Shown: positions 16,215-24,501, numbered from the stretch's first letter. The stretch: 64,000 nucleotides of DNA from Chryseobacterium sp. JJR-5R (GCF_034047335.1 NZ_CP139137.1:558001-622000), one strand, 5' to 3'. Made by a program: numbers and translations. The notes: a model not told the origin generated them from the sequence alone.

Positions 16215-16901
16215 ATGAAGAGAACTTTTGCTGATAAGGTTGTTGAATTTAACCGGAATCTAAAATATGACGGGAAATTACCGGGTGATTTTCAGGTGTT
16301 AAATCCTTATATCAGCAATCCCGAAACAATGAACGTTATGCAGAAGTTTTATCAGAAATATTATAATGATTTCAACTGCAGAAAATTTATTGTCGGGATT
16401 AACCCGAGCCGTCACGGCGCCGGGGTTACCGGCGTGCCTTTTACCGATACCAAACGGCTGGAAAGTGTCTGCGGAATCGCGATGACCTCTGCACGGACCC
16501 ACGAAATTTCATCTGTTTTTATCTATGACATCATCGCTGAATACGGCGGGCCCGATGAATTTTATAAAGATATTTACATCAATTCACCTTTTCCGCTGGC
16601 CATTATAAGGAAGTCAAAAGGAAATTGGATCAACGCTAATTACTATGATGATAAAGAACTTTTCAACGAAGTAAAGGATTTTATGATCGATGCTTTAAAA
16701 AAGCATATCAGTCTAGGCCTTGATACTTCAGAGGTATTTATTTTAGGGAAAAAGAATGCAGATTTTATTTCAAAACTCAATCAGGAAGCCTCTCTTTTTG
16801 ATAGAATGATGGTTTTGGAACATCCCAGATATATCCAGCAGTACAAGTCAAAAGAAAAACAGCTCTACATCGACAAATATATTCTGGCATTAAAACAGTA
16901 A
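16215..16901 (+). CDS. SMUG2-like uracil-DNA glycosylase family protein
   Basis: A 228-residue protein of the uracil-DNA glycosylase superfamily. GINPSRHGAGVTGVPFTD near residues 58-75 matches the active-site motif 1 of SMUG-type enzymes and LEHPRYIQQYKSK near 205 corresponds to the leucine-loop motif 2 (HPR). It probably excises damaged or uracil bases from DNA. It lies three bases downstream of the DUF4241 gene and is closed by a strong terminator. Confidence 0.8.
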   Translation: MKRTFADKVVEFNRNLKYDGKLPGDFQVLNPYISNPETMNVMQKFYQKYYNDFNCRKFIVGINPSRHGAGVTGVPFTDTKRLESVCGIAMTSARTHEISSVFIYDIIAEYGGPDEFYKDIYINSPFPLAIIRKSKGNWINANYYDDKELFNEVKDFMIDALKKHISLGLDTSEVFILGKKNADFISKLNQEASLFDRMMVLEHPRYIQQYKSKEKQLYIDKYILALKQ

Positions 16902-16933
16902 AAATTCCCCTGAAAATATTTTCAGGGGAATTT
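16902..16933. terminator. Bidirectional terminator after SMUG2-like gene
   Basis: A perfect 16-bp-arm palindrome (AAATTCCCCTGAAAAT and complement) begins directly after the stop codon. A/T-rich flanks on both sides permit termination in either direction. Confidence 0.8.
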
Positions 16934-17029
16934 ATTACATTTATGTATTTAGAATCTTCCGCGATTGTTTATTATATCAAAAAGCTTTTGGTTATTAGTA
17001 ATTGCTCTGATGGTAATCGATATGATATA

Positions 17030-17857
17030 CTATTTTTTAATAATCGAGTAGGACTCCGAAGAAGATTTTACAGTATACATTCCTTTAGGGAGTTCTGAAA
17101 TGTCTGCTTCATTGATCCCTTTTTTAGCCTCAATGGTTTTCACCAGCTGTCCTGCCTGGCTGTATACTTCAAACTTGGTATTTTCCGCCGCTTTAATAGT
17201 AATAGGCCCGCTTGTAGGATTTGGATAAATACCCGTTTCCTTTTTAGAAACTTTTACATCACTGGCAGACAATACAATTCCGGTATCTTTTACCCAGGTA
17301 AAAGCATCAAATGACAGGTATTGATAATTTCCTCCTGCTGTAATCTGCAACTGGTCAATTACGATATTACTGTAATTTTGTCCGTTAAGATTGGTGAGGT
17401 CAATTAAGGTATATCCATTGGTAACAGCTGTGGATGTATTAAAACCTGTGGTTTTTGTTTGTGTAAACTTGGTAACACCAGATAGTTTTCCCGTAATGGT
17501 AAGTGTTCCGGTAACATTCAGCTGAGTATTTGCAGCAGCAGCATATATCCAGAATCTGTTTACTTTAAAAAGATTGGAAGTGGTTTTGATACTGAATGAA
17601 GTTCCGGCTGACTGATTGCCGCTTCCTGTATTGTCAATATATCTGTTATCAACTGATGTCCCGTTCCAGCCGGTACCAGGATATGCAGCCTGTATATCGT
17701 ATGTATTAACATTTGAGATAATATTGAAGATTACTCCGTTATCCGTGAAGCTTGAACTTCCGTTAGACTCTGTTTCAAATTGCTCTGTACTTGTCTGTCC
17801 AAATGAAATAAACGAGATGAAAAGACTGCAGATTGAATAAAGTAAAGAACTTTTCAT
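17030..17857 (-). CDS. T9SS type A-sorted surface protein
   Basis: A 275-residue exported protein: signal peptide MKSSLLYSICSLFISFISFG, then a beta-rich region with Thr/Ser/Asn-rich strands, then a C-terminal sorting domain (GIYPNPTSGPITIKAA, VYSQAGQLVKTIEA, LPKGMYTVKS) that directs proteins to the type IX secretion system. The N-terminal half has no recognised enzymatic motif. It is 27 bp downstream of two tail-collar genes on the same strand, so is likely co-expressed with them. Confidence 0.85.
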   Translation of the reverse strand: MKSSLLYSICSLFISFISFGQTSTEQFETESNGSSSFTDNGVIFNIISNVNTYDIQAAYPGTGWNGTSVDNRYIDNTGSGNQSAGTSFSIKTTSNLFKVNRFWIYAAAANTQLNVTGTLTITGKLSGVTKFTQTKTTGFNTSTAVTNGYTLIDLTNLNGQNYSNIVIDQLQITAGGNYQYLSFDAFTWVKDTGIVLSASDVKVSKKETGIYPNPTSGPITIKAAENTKFEVYSQAGQLVKTIEAKKGINEADISELPKGMYTVKSSSESYSIIKK

Positions 17858-17884
17858 GATTTAAATTTAAAGGTTTATGTATAA

Positions 17885-18430
17885 TTATGGTCTTGAAGGG
17901 AAGATGCCTTGTACGCAGATAATATAGTTCAGTCCTAAATAAGGAGGCATATTGTCAATCGGCAGATTCTGACCTGTAAAGGTAACCGAAGCTGTATTGA
18001 TAACAGTGTCGGGGGCAGTATCTACAAAGCTGGGTACAGCTGTGAATTCTCTCCCTGCCTGTGTTCCGGAAACAGCGATAGAAGAAGCAGATGAAGGTGT
18101 TGATGTAGTTGCGTTCGATTGTGAAACTCTAAGCTGGCTCACCATCGAAGGAAGGTTTGTGCTTAGTATAGTTGTTTGGGCGCTTCCTGCAGCTTCTCCG
18201 AGGTTAATACTTTTTCCGGTGTTTGAAGGTCCGACACCAATCGGTGCGCGGCCGTTTAGATTTGGCAATGCAAATGTCATTCTTCCGTCACCGCCATATA
18301 CATTTCCTAACAGAGAAAAAAGTGCGGTGTTCTGGTTGATGTTTAATAACGCTCCGTTGCACAGCATATACCCTTTTGGAGCAAAATTGCCGGCGAACAT
18401 TTTAATGGTTCCTAGTAGTTCTTCGTCCAT
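17885..18430 (-). CDS. Phage tail collar domain protein (second copy)
   Basis: The collar-domain signature occupies the first 60 residues: FAGNFAPKGYMLCNGALL, then LGNVYGGDG and FALPNLNGRAPIGVG. The protein is 181 residues and closely resembles the upstream neighbour along its whole length (same C-terminus NMPPYLGLNYIICVQGIFPSRP versus NMPPYVGINYIICVEGIYPSRP). The pair looks like a tandem duplication of an MdpB/microcystin-dependent-type protein. Such genes occur outside prophages in Bacteroidota; no other phage structural gene is nearby. Confidence 0.87.
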   Translation of the reverse strand: MDEELLGTIKMFAGNFAPKGYMLCNGALLNINQNTALFSLLGNVYGGDGRMTFALPNLNGRAPIGVGPSNTGKSINLGEAAGSAQTTILSTNLPSMVSQLRVSQSNATTSTPSSASSIAVSGTQAGREFTAVPSFVDTAPDTVINTASVTFTGQNLPIDNMPPYLGLNYIICVQGIFPSRP

Positions 18431-18467
18431 AATATAAAAATTTAATTGTTAATAGAATTGGTAAAAC

Positions 18468-19013
18468 TTATGGTCTGGATGGATATATTCCTTCTACACA
18501 GATAATGTAGTTGATTCCAACATAAGGCGGCATGTTGTTAACAGGTAGATTAGGACCTGTAAAAATTACGGATTGCGGATTGATTATTGTATCCGGAGCC
18601 GTATCAACAAAGCTTGGTACGGTTATAAATTCCCTGCCTGCTTGTGTTCCGCTTACCGCAAGCGATGTCGCAGATGAAGGTACCGCCGTTGTAGCATTGG
18701 ACGAAGAAACTTTCATCTGGCTGCTGAAGCTTGGTAAATTTTGAGTTATAATTGTATTTTGTGGAGTTCCCGCCATTTCTCCCAGTTCATAAGACTCTCC
18801 TGTTGTGGAATTCCCTGCCCCGATCGGGTAACGGCCATTCAGATTAGGTAAAGCAAATGTGGTCTGTCCGTTGCCTCCGTATGTGGTTCCTAAAATTGTA
18901 AAAAGAGCCGAATATTGTGCAATGCTTAATAAAGCTCCGTTGCATAACATGTAACCTCTTGGGGCAAAATTTCCTGCGAAAGTCTTGATAACTCCCATTA
19001 ATTCTTCGTCCAT
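18468..19013 (-). CDS. Phage tail collar domain protein (first copy)
   Basis: A 181-residue protein with FAGNFAPRGYMLCNGALLSI, TTYGGNGQTTFALPNLNGRYP and GREFITVPSFVDTAPDT. It is probably the first gene of a three-gene minus-strand operon ending in a T9SS-sorted protein. An upstream motif shared with a bacteriocin-like peptide gene lies 27 bp before its start codon. Function in the host is unknown. Confidence 0.87.
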   Translation of the reverse strand: MDEELMGVIKTFAGNFAPRGYMLCNGALLSIAQYSALFTILGTTYGGNGQTTFALPNLNGRYPIGAGNSTTGESYELGEMAGTPQNTIITQNLPSFSSQMKVSSSNATTAVPSSATSLAVSGTQAGREFITVPSFVDTAPDTIINPQSVIFTGPNLPVNNMPPYVGINYIICVEGIYPSRP

Positions 19014-19039
19014 GATAATATATTTTTCAGTTTTAAATG

Positions 19040-19078
19040 TTCCTACTCTCTTATTGGCTTTTCGGATACCGCCATAAT
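19040..19078 (-). promoter_or_regulatory. Conserved leader/operator motif upstream of tail-collar operon
   Basis: Read on the minus strand it contains GCGGTATCCGAAAAGC, a 7-base spacer and AGAGTAGGAA. The same blocks with a 4-base spacer precede the six-cysteine peptide gene at 39690-39869. The core CGG-N3-CCG is a dyad. Both copies lie 21-27 bp before the start codon. Confidence 0.5.
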
Positions 19079-19456
19079 ATTACATATCGTTGTCCTATTG
19101 ACAGGCCAAAGTAACAACAATCGGCCGTTTCGCTGTAGCGTAGAAAATACCAAATTACCGATTACGTATTTCTACGGATCGGCTGTAAAGATATTAATAA
19201 ATCACTGTATTGTGTATATTAATTTCTGTTAATTTAATATTATTTTCGTTTTATTAACCATTATATGTGTTTAATTATTTTAGAATAGGCCTATATTGTT
19301 ACTTATCTGATAATTACCATTGCTTTTGTACTTCCCCTAAAAGCATAAGCTGATGAAATGATCAGGACGGCCGGCTCCCTTAAGTTTAATTTTTATAAAT
19401 AAAATAAGATCTATGCTTAATTTTAAAGTTATTCCCTGCATACACGTTCTATTTAC
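19079..19456. other. Intergenic region between divergent genes
   Basis: This 378-bp stretch between the minus-strand collar operon and the plus-strand hydratase is AT-rich. Other than the promoter at its right end I see no gene or clear hairpin. It contains an imperfect inverted pair, TACGTATTTCTACGGAT against GCTGTAGCGTAGAAAATAC, of unknown meaning. Confidence 0.5.
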
Positions 19457-19465
19457 TATTTTTGC
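19457..19465 (+). promoter_or_regulatory. Putative promoter -7 element for enoyl-CoA hydratase
   Basis: TATTTTTGC matches the Bacteroidota -7 consensus TAnnTTTGC exactly and stands 23 bp before the chosen ATG. No TTG was seen at the ideal -33 position. Confidence 0.5.
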
Positions 19466-19488
19466 AACAATCAATTATAATAAAGACA

Positions 19489-20256
19489 ATGAACGGATCC
19501 GTAACATCAGAACTCAAAAACCATATTGCCGAAATTACCTTCGGAACGCCCAAAAGCAATGCACTGCCTGGGGCGGTTCTTGAAAAGCTGGCACAGACAA
19601 TCATGGATGAAGGCATGAAAGATGAGGTAAAAGCAATAATGATAAAGAGTGAAGGCGAAAAAGCTTTCTGCGCAGGGGCAAGTTTTGATGAACTGCTGGA
19701 AATTGAAGAACTGGAAAAATCAAAACAGTTTTTCGGAGGCTTTGCAAAAGTGCTCAATGCCATGAGAAACTGTGGTAAGATCGTTGTAGTCAGGGTTCAG
19801 GGCCGGACTACCGGCGGCGGTGTTGGGATTGCCTGTGGGGCAGATTACTGCTTTGCCACCAAAGATGCTGCACTGGCGTTAACCGAAATCAATCTGGGGA
19901 TCGGGCCGTTTGTCATCGGGCCGTATGTAGAACGCAAAATCGGGAAGTCCCAGTTCTCGGCTATGGCTGTTGATGCGGATTTCAGATCGGCAGCATGGGC
20001 AGAACAGCATAATATTTATCATTCGGTTGCAGAGAATATCGCAGAAATGGATGCAAAGCTGGATACATTTTTAGAAACTCTGGCTTCAAGAAGCAGTGAG
20101 GCTTTGGCTTTGATTAAAAAAGTTTCTTGGGAAGGCACAGAGCATTTCAATGAACTGATGCCGGCAAGGATCCACATGAGCGCAAGCCTGATCCTTGAAG
20201 ATTCTGCAAAGAAAAATATTGAATCAATTAAAGAGAAATTGAGAGCGAAACAATAG
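19489..20256 (+). CDS. Enoyl-CoA hydratase/isomerase family protein
   Basis: A 255-residue crotonase-fold protein. FCAGASFDELLEI near residue 55 and QGRTTGGGVGIACGADYCFA near 105 form the oxyanion hole; ALTEINLGIGPFVIGPYVERKIG near 135 is the catalytic-loop region. The ATG is preferred to a TTG at 19462, which falls in the promoter element. It is monocistronic, between a promoter and a strong terminator. It could supply the 2,3-dehydroadipyl-CoA hydratase (PaaF) step missing from the paa cluster 5 kb away, but sequence alone does not establish that. Confidence 0.85.
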   Translation: MNGSVTSELKNHIAEITFGTPKSNALPGAVLEKLAQTIMDEGMKDEVKAIMIKSEGEKAFCAGASFDELLEIEELEKSKQFFGGFAKVLNAMRNCGKIVVVRVQGRTTGGGVGIACGADYCFATKDAALALTEINLGIGPFVIGPYVERKIGKSQFSAMAVDADFRSAAWAEQHNIYHSVAENIAEMDAKLDTFLETLASRSSEALALIKKVSWEGTEHFNELMPARIHMSASLILEDSAKKNIESIKEKLRAKQ

Positions 20257-20270
20257 AGACCCAAGATTAA

Positions 20271-20302
20271 AAAAATTCGTCAAAAATTTTTGACGAATTT
20301 TT
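20271..20302. terminator. Bidirectional terminator
   Basis: A perfect palindrome with 16-base arms (AAAAATTCGTCAAAAA and complement), between the convergent hydratase and delta-60 protein genes, has A and T runs on its outer edges and can serve both. Confidence 0.85.
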
Positions 20303-20318
20303 TATTTGCTTACAGAAT

Positions 20319-21827
20319 TTACTTTTTGCTTACTTTAAAAGTTTTTTCTTCTTTATATGTTTTTACTTTAAGAAAATAATTCCCAGCCGGCAGATTTTTT
20401 ACGTCGATTTTTGTTGCATTATTCTGCTTGGTAAGAGACTGTCTCAAAGTATTGATCAATTCTAATGATTCAATAGTATCTTTGGATTTTACAATAAAAT
20501 AATCCTCTGCAGGATTGGGATATACTGAAATATTTTCAGGATTTGAGGTGAAATCGGAAGTTGACAAATTGGTGGAAGAAATGATCAGACGCATTAAGAT
20601 AATAGAAAAAGAGGGTATATTCACATATCCGCTGGATACCAATTTACCATCTGGTGTGAAGTTCATGCTGTTATTTCCATATCGGAATTCTGAAGCATAT
20701 ACACGATCGTTTGAACTGTAAAAGCCATTGGTTCCAAATGTTGTATCCGGTGATCCATTTTCGTTTAAACGGATAATTCTTCTGAAATTATAGTAATTGG
20801 TCGAATCAAAATATGATCCGGAGACATAGATCTTATTTTGGGCATCCGTTTTTACTGAAGAATAATAATTGAAACCAAAACCTACTGTTCCCGTGCTGTT
20901 AAAGGCTGTATCCAGAGTTCCATCTGTATTGAATTGCAGCAGATAAAACAGAGAATTGGGGCCAATGCTGGTTGTGGATGCATAAGGTTTTTCACCCAAA
21001 ACTAAAATCTTCCCGGCAGCTGTAAAGAGAACATCACGTGCCTCTCGTGCTGTTGCACTGTACAGGAGCAGACCATTGCTTCCAAAAGTTGTATCTAAAT
21101 TCCCGTTTACATTGTAGCGGGCAAGAAACAGCTGATTGTTTTCAGGATAACTTGCATTACTTACCACAGCTCCGGAAATTATATACTTTCCATCTGCCTG
21201 TTTTGTCATTGCATTATTTATCAATGATGAATACCCGAATTTAGCAGAAATTTCCCCGCCTGTCCCGAAAGTGGTATCAATTTGTCCTGAAGAATTTATC
21301 TTCACAAGATAAGATGATGAATTTTTATCCCCATATCCAATAATACTCCCATCTGACAGAATTTCCAGATCTCGTATGTAAGTTCCGCTCAATAAAGCTG
21401 TTCCATTAGTTCCAAAGCTCAAGTCTAATGTTCCGTCAGGAAGTAATCTCCCGATAAGGGCAGAAGCATTTCCACGGCCGGCAATAAGTATTTTCCCGTC
21501 TGACAAAACCTTCATATCATAAATTACAGAAGAATTGCCTGCCGGATCGTAAAGAAGACCGTTGCTGGCAAAAGTAGTATCCAGTGTTCCGTTTTCATTG
21601 TATCGGGCAACCAGAAAAGAGTTGACGGTAGTAGGATTATTTTTATGAATGCTTCCGCCGATCAGCATTTTTTTATCTGCTTGTACGGCCGTGCAATTTG
21701 CATAATTATTATTCCAAACTGAAAGAAGTGCCTTTCCGCTGGTATTAAATGTCGTGTCTTTAAAAGGAAGAGTCTGTGCCCAAAGATCTGAAGGTAATAA
21801 AAACAGCAGGAGTATAAATTTTTTCAT
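20319..21827 (-). CDS. Delta-60 repeat beta-propeller protein with T9SS sorting domain
   Basis: A 502-residue exported protein. After a signal peptide (MKKFILLLFLLPSDLWA) come about seven delta-60-type repeats marked by GTLDTTFASNGLL, GTLDLSFGTNG, GQIDTTFGTGGE, GNLDTTFGSNGLL, GTLDTAFNSTGT and GSPDTTFGTNG, each followed by a strand block such as DGKILIAG. The C-terminal 75 residues (ISVYPNPAEDYFIVKS ending KTFKVSKK) are a type A T9SS sorting domain. Surface location is expected; ligand unknown. Confidence 0.9.
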   Translation of the reverse strand: MKKFILLLFLLPSDLWAQTLPFKDTTFNTSGKALLSVWNNNYANCTAVQADKKMLIGGSIHKNNPTTVNSFLVARYNENGTLDTTFASNGLLYDPAGNSSVIYDMKVLSDGKILIAGRGNASALIGRLLPDGTLDLSFGTNGTALLSGTYIRDLEILSDGSIIGYGDKNSSSYLVKINSSGQIDTTFGTGGEISAKFGYSSLINNAMTKQADGKYIISGAVVSNASYPENNQLFLARYNVNGNLDTTFGSNGLLLYSATAREARDVLFTAAGKILVLGEKPYASTTSIGPNSLFYLLQFNTDGTLDTAFNSTGTVGFGFNYYSSVKTDAQNKIYVSGSYFDSTNYYNFRRIIRLNENGSPDTTFGTNGFYSSNDRVYASEFRYGNNSMNFTPDGKLVSSGYVNIPSFSIILMRLIISSTNLSTSDFTSNPENISVYPNPAEDYFIVKSKDTIESLELINTLRQSLTKQNNATKIDVKNLPAGNYFLKVKTYKEEKTFKVSKK

Positions 21828-21944
21828 AATCTTAATTATCAGGTTATAAATTATTTGCTAATGTAAGCATTACAGAATAAACATCACTTTAAATGAAAAC
21901 CTTAAATTTTTCATGAAATTATTTTGAAATTTAAAATATAATTT

Positions 21945-21963
21945 TAACTTTGTAATTCAAAGT
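21945..21963 (+). promoter_or_regulatory. Promoter overlapped by a 17-bp dyad, site 1
   Basis: TAACTTTG fits the -7 consensus TAnnTTTG, with TTG at 21924-21926 (18-bp spacing). The dyad ACTTTGTAATTCAAAGT (21947-21963) overlaps this element. A near-identical arrangement at 22962-22980 lies on the other side of a winged-helix regulator gene, suggesting an autoregulated operator. Confidence 0.6.
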
Positions 21964-21970
21964 TCTTTAT

Positions 21971-22588
21971 ATGGATTCAAAAAACTACCACGAAGACTTA
22001 TCACACATACGCTCTATGATGGAGCGCTCCTCGAGATTTATTTCCCTGAGCGGCTTATCCGGAGTGGTAGCAGGTCTGGCAGCCATTATCGGTGCCGGTT
22101 ATGTGTATTTTGTTTTTAAGAAAGAAGGAATTGACTATTTTGATGGGGAAAGGAACAGTTTCGGGCCGGGTTTAGTCAAAGAACTTGTATGGACCGGTAT
22201 TGTAATTCTGGCTACAGCCATTTTCAGCGGATATATTTTTACAGCCAATAAAAGTAAAAAGAAAGGGCTGAAGATCTGGGATGCCACAACAAGGCGTCTT
22301 TTGTTTACCTTTGCAGTACCGTTGGTTTCAGGCGGTATATTCTGTCTGGCTCTCCTTTATCATCATCTTTTTGTTTTTGTAGCTCCCGCAACATTGATTT
22401 TTTACGGATTGGCTTTGGTGAGTGCGGAAAGATATACATTGACGGACATAAAATACCTGGGTTACTGCCAGATTGTGTTGGGATTTATTTCCTTATTCAT
22501 CCTTGGCTGGGGATTGCTGTTCTGGACGATCGGTTTCGGCATCCTGCATATAGTGTATGGCATGATTATGCATAGGAAATATAAGTAA
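21971..22588 (+). CDS. Multi-span membrane protein, unknown function
   Basis: A 205-residue protein with a short polar N-terminus (DSKNYHEDLSHIRSMMERSS) and about five or six hydrophobic segments starting at residue 28. I do not recognise a named family, though it resembles membrane proteins often encoded next to small winged-helix regulators in flavobacteria. The regulator follows 57 bp downstream. Expression is probably controlled through the dyad that overlaps its promoter. Confidence 0.78.
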   Translation: MDSKNYHEDLSHIRSMMERSSRFISLSGLSGVVAGLAAIIGAGYVYFVFKKEGIDYFDGERNSFGPGLVKELVWTGIVILATAIFSGYIFTANKSKKKGLKIWDATTRRLLFTFAVPLVSGGIFCLALLYHHLFVFVAPATLIFYGLALVSAERYTLTDIKYLGYCQIVLGFISLFILGWGLLFWTIGFGILHIVYGMIMHRKYK

Positions 22589-22645
22589 CGAACTTAAATA
22601 AGATGCACTTAAATTATTTTCAGAAGTGCTGCAAACTATAATCTG

Positions 22646-22939
22646 ATGATGATAAAAATAAATCAACTCAATAAAGAATTCGAAAGCCGTGTAAGACTGG
22701 GCATTATGTCTGTTCTGATGGTTAACGACTGGGTTGATTTTCCTGAAATGAAAAGCCTGCTAGAAATTACAGACGGGAACCTGGCCAGCCACAGCAATGC
22801 ATTGGAGAAATCCGACTATATTGAAGTGAAGAAGGAATTTGTAGGAAAAAAACCGAGGACTTCGTACCGAGTGACACAAAAAGGGAGAGAAGCTTTTACC
22901 GAACATCTGGACATGCTGGAAAAATTATTAGGCAGATAA
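22646..22939 (+). CDS. Winged-helix transcriptional regulator
   Basis: A 97-residue DNA-binding protein of the small winged-helix type (PF13601-like). FESRVRLGIMSVLMVNDWVDF is the first helix pair, LLEITDGNLASHSNALEKSDYI the helix-turn-helix and RTSYRVTQKGREAFTEHL the wing and last helix. Another ATG lies one codon later. The two flanking dyads (ACTTTG-N5-CAAAGT) in the promoters before and after it are natural candidates for its operators. Effector unknown. Confidence 0.86.
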   Translation: MMIKINQLNKEFESRVRLGIMSVLMVNDWVDFPEMKSLLEITDGNLASHSNALEKSDYIEVKKEFVGKKPRTSYRVTQKGREAFTEHLDMLEKLLGR

Positions 22940-22961
22940 AAGAGTAAATTTTTTTACTGTT

Positions 22962-22980
22962 TAACTTTGAAATACAAAGT
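22962..22980 (+). promoter_or_regulatory. Promoter overlapped by a 17-bp dyad, site 2
   Basis: TAACTTTG (22962-22969) and the dyad ACTTTGAAATACAAAGT (22964-22980) reproduce the arrangement at 21945-21963; the two 17-mers differ at only two positions. Confidence 0.6.
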
Positions 22981-22999
22981 ACTTTTAAAAATAAAAATT

Positions 23000-23296
23000 A
23001 TGATTATGACATCAGAGAAAGAAAAATCAACCATCGTTTTTGCTGTGCCGTCTGTATTATTAGTGGCCGCAATTCTCGGAAATCTTTTTGTAAAAGGATG
23101 GAGCTGTTCACCTTTTGATTTTATTATTGCCTCAGCCTTGCTCTTCGGCACTGCTTCTTTTATCAGTCTGGTCATCGGGTCAAAGAAATCCCTTTGGTAT
23201 AAGCTAATGGTTTCTGCAATGATAATTCTGGTTTTGGCCACAGTATGGATTGAACTTGCGGTGGGGATTTTCGGGAGCCCGGTTGCCGGAAGCTGA
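23000..23296 (+). CDS. Small membrane protein, unknown function
   Basis: Starting at the ATG at 23000, the product has 98 residues with three hydrophobic segments (about 12-30, 38-55 and 62-85). I do not recognise a family. An upstream TTG overlaps the promoter and dyad, so the ATG is preferred; another ATG is two codons on. It is likely regulated by the adjacent winged-helix protein. Confidence 0.7.
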   Translation: MIMTSEKEKSTIVFAVPSVLLVAAILGNLFVKGWSCSPFDFIIASALLFGTASFISLVIGSKKSLWYKLMVSAMIILVLATVWIELAVGIFGSPVAGS

Positions 23297-23348
23297 AATG
23301 AGACAACATTACTGTCAGATTATAAATTTCAAATAACAATAATTACAA

Positions 23349-24188
23349 ATGGACCGGAAAACATTCTTAAAAAGACTGGCGCAGCTTTCCATTATCGGTG
23401 CCTTTCCTATGCTGTATTCATGGCAGATCGAACCGTTCTGGCTGGAGTTTGTGGAAAAAAAGCTCCCCGTTAAAAATCTCCCTGGTGATTTGGAGGGAAA
23501 AATCCTGATGCAGATTTCAGATCTGCATGTGGGAGACCGATTTGACTGGAATTTTCTCATCGGTTCGTTTCAGAAAGCAGAAAAATACAACCCTGATTTC
23601 GTAGTCTATACCGGTGATTTTGTAAACCATGGAAATGCCATAGAAAGAGAAGATCTTAAAAAGGTGCTGCATCACGCGGTTTTAGGTAAATTGGGAACTT
23701 TTGGAATTCTTGGGAACCATGATTACGGAGCCGCCTGGAGTGAACCGGATGTTGCCGAAAACATCTGTGAAATAGCAGAAGAGTCGGGCATTAAAATGCT
23801 GAGGAATGATCAGAAAGAAAGCTACGGATTAAATTTCATCGGTTTCGAAGATCTCTGGTCGCCCAACTTTTTCCCTGAAAAAGTAATGGAAAATTATGAT
23901 CCTTCAAAAGCAAATATCATTCTCTGCCATAATCCGGATGCATGCGATCGGGATGTCTGGAACGGTTACCAGGACTGGATTTTAAGCGGGCATACCCATG
24001 GCGGGCAATGCAGGATTCCGGGTGTGGTTACGCCGCTTGTCCCTGTGAAAAACCGGAATTATATCTCCGGCGAAGTTGACCTGCAGGACGGAAGGATGCT
24101 TTACATTAACCGTGCTTTAGGACATTCTATTCAGGTGCGCTTCATGGTCCGCCCGGAAATTACAGTTTTTACTTTAACACAAGCTTAA
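23349..24188 (+). CDS. Metallophosphoesterase (YkuE-like)
   Basis: A 279-residue calcineurin-type phosphoesterase with all metal motifs: SDLHVGD near residue 59, YTGDFVNHG near 92, GILGNHDYG near 120, a late CHNPD and SGHTHGGQ near 217. A hydrophobic N-terminal region (LSIIGAFPMLYSWQIEPFW) suggests a membrane anchor or Tat-like export. Relatives act on membrane-associated phospholipid derivatives; the substrate here is unknown. Three genes for membrane or peripheral proteins follow with short gaps (10, 3 and 12 bp), so it probably heads an operon. Confidence 0.9.
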   Translation: MDRKTFLKRLAQLSIIGAFPMLYSWQIEPFWLEFVEKKLPVKNLPGDLEGKILMQISDLHVGDRFDWNFLIGSFQKAEKYNPDFVVYTGDFVNHGNAIEREDLKKVLHHAVLGKLGTFGILGNHDYGAAWSEPDVAENICEIAEESGIKMLRNDQKESYGLNFIGFEDLWSPNFFPEKVMENYDPSKANIILCHNPDACDRDVWNGYQDWILSGHTHGGQCRIPGVVTPLVPVKNRNYISGEVDLQDGRMLYINRALGHSIQVRFMVRPEITVFTLTQA

Positions 24189-24198
24189 AATTCAGATA

Positions 24199-24498
24199 AT
24201 GGACAATAAACAAATCATGTCAGTCGGGAAGTTTTTCTTTTGGCTTTCATTCATCTTAGGAAATATATGCCTCTTCGGATATATAGTTTCTGAAAATGAT
24301 CAGTTCGCAATCGGAGGCTATCTCCTTTTAATTTTCGGTACCGTAATTAATCTTTCCGTCATCTTAGGTTTGGTGATTTACGGTCTGATTAATAAATCTC
24401 AATTTAAGATCTGCATGAAAGCATCAATGATCATAAGCATCAACATCCCTGTGGCAGTCCTCTATTTTTATATCGGAACCTCGCTTTTAAATCTTTAA
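24199..24498 (+). CDS. Small membrane protein, unknown function
   Basis: A 99-residue protein with three hydrophobic segments (about 10-30, 38-60 and 74-95) and few polar residues. No family recognised. It lies 10 bp after the phosphoesterase and three bases before the COQ4-like gene, hence part of the same operon. Confidence 0.7.
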   Translation: MDNKQIMSVGKFFFWLSFILGNICLFGYIVSENDQFAIGGYLLLIFGTVINLSVILGLVIYGLINKSQFKICMKASMIISINIPVAVLYFYIGTSLLNL

Positions 24499-24501
24499 AC
24501 T

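Noticed and set aside
16902..16933. REP element related to the RAYT palindromes
   Set aside because: Stem sequence TTCCCCTGAAAAT has no AACCT/GGTTTT consensus; its place directly after a stop codon fits a terminator.
17885..19013. Prophage remnant
   Set aside because: Only collar-domain proteins are present; no integrase, capsid, lysis or other tail genes are visible.
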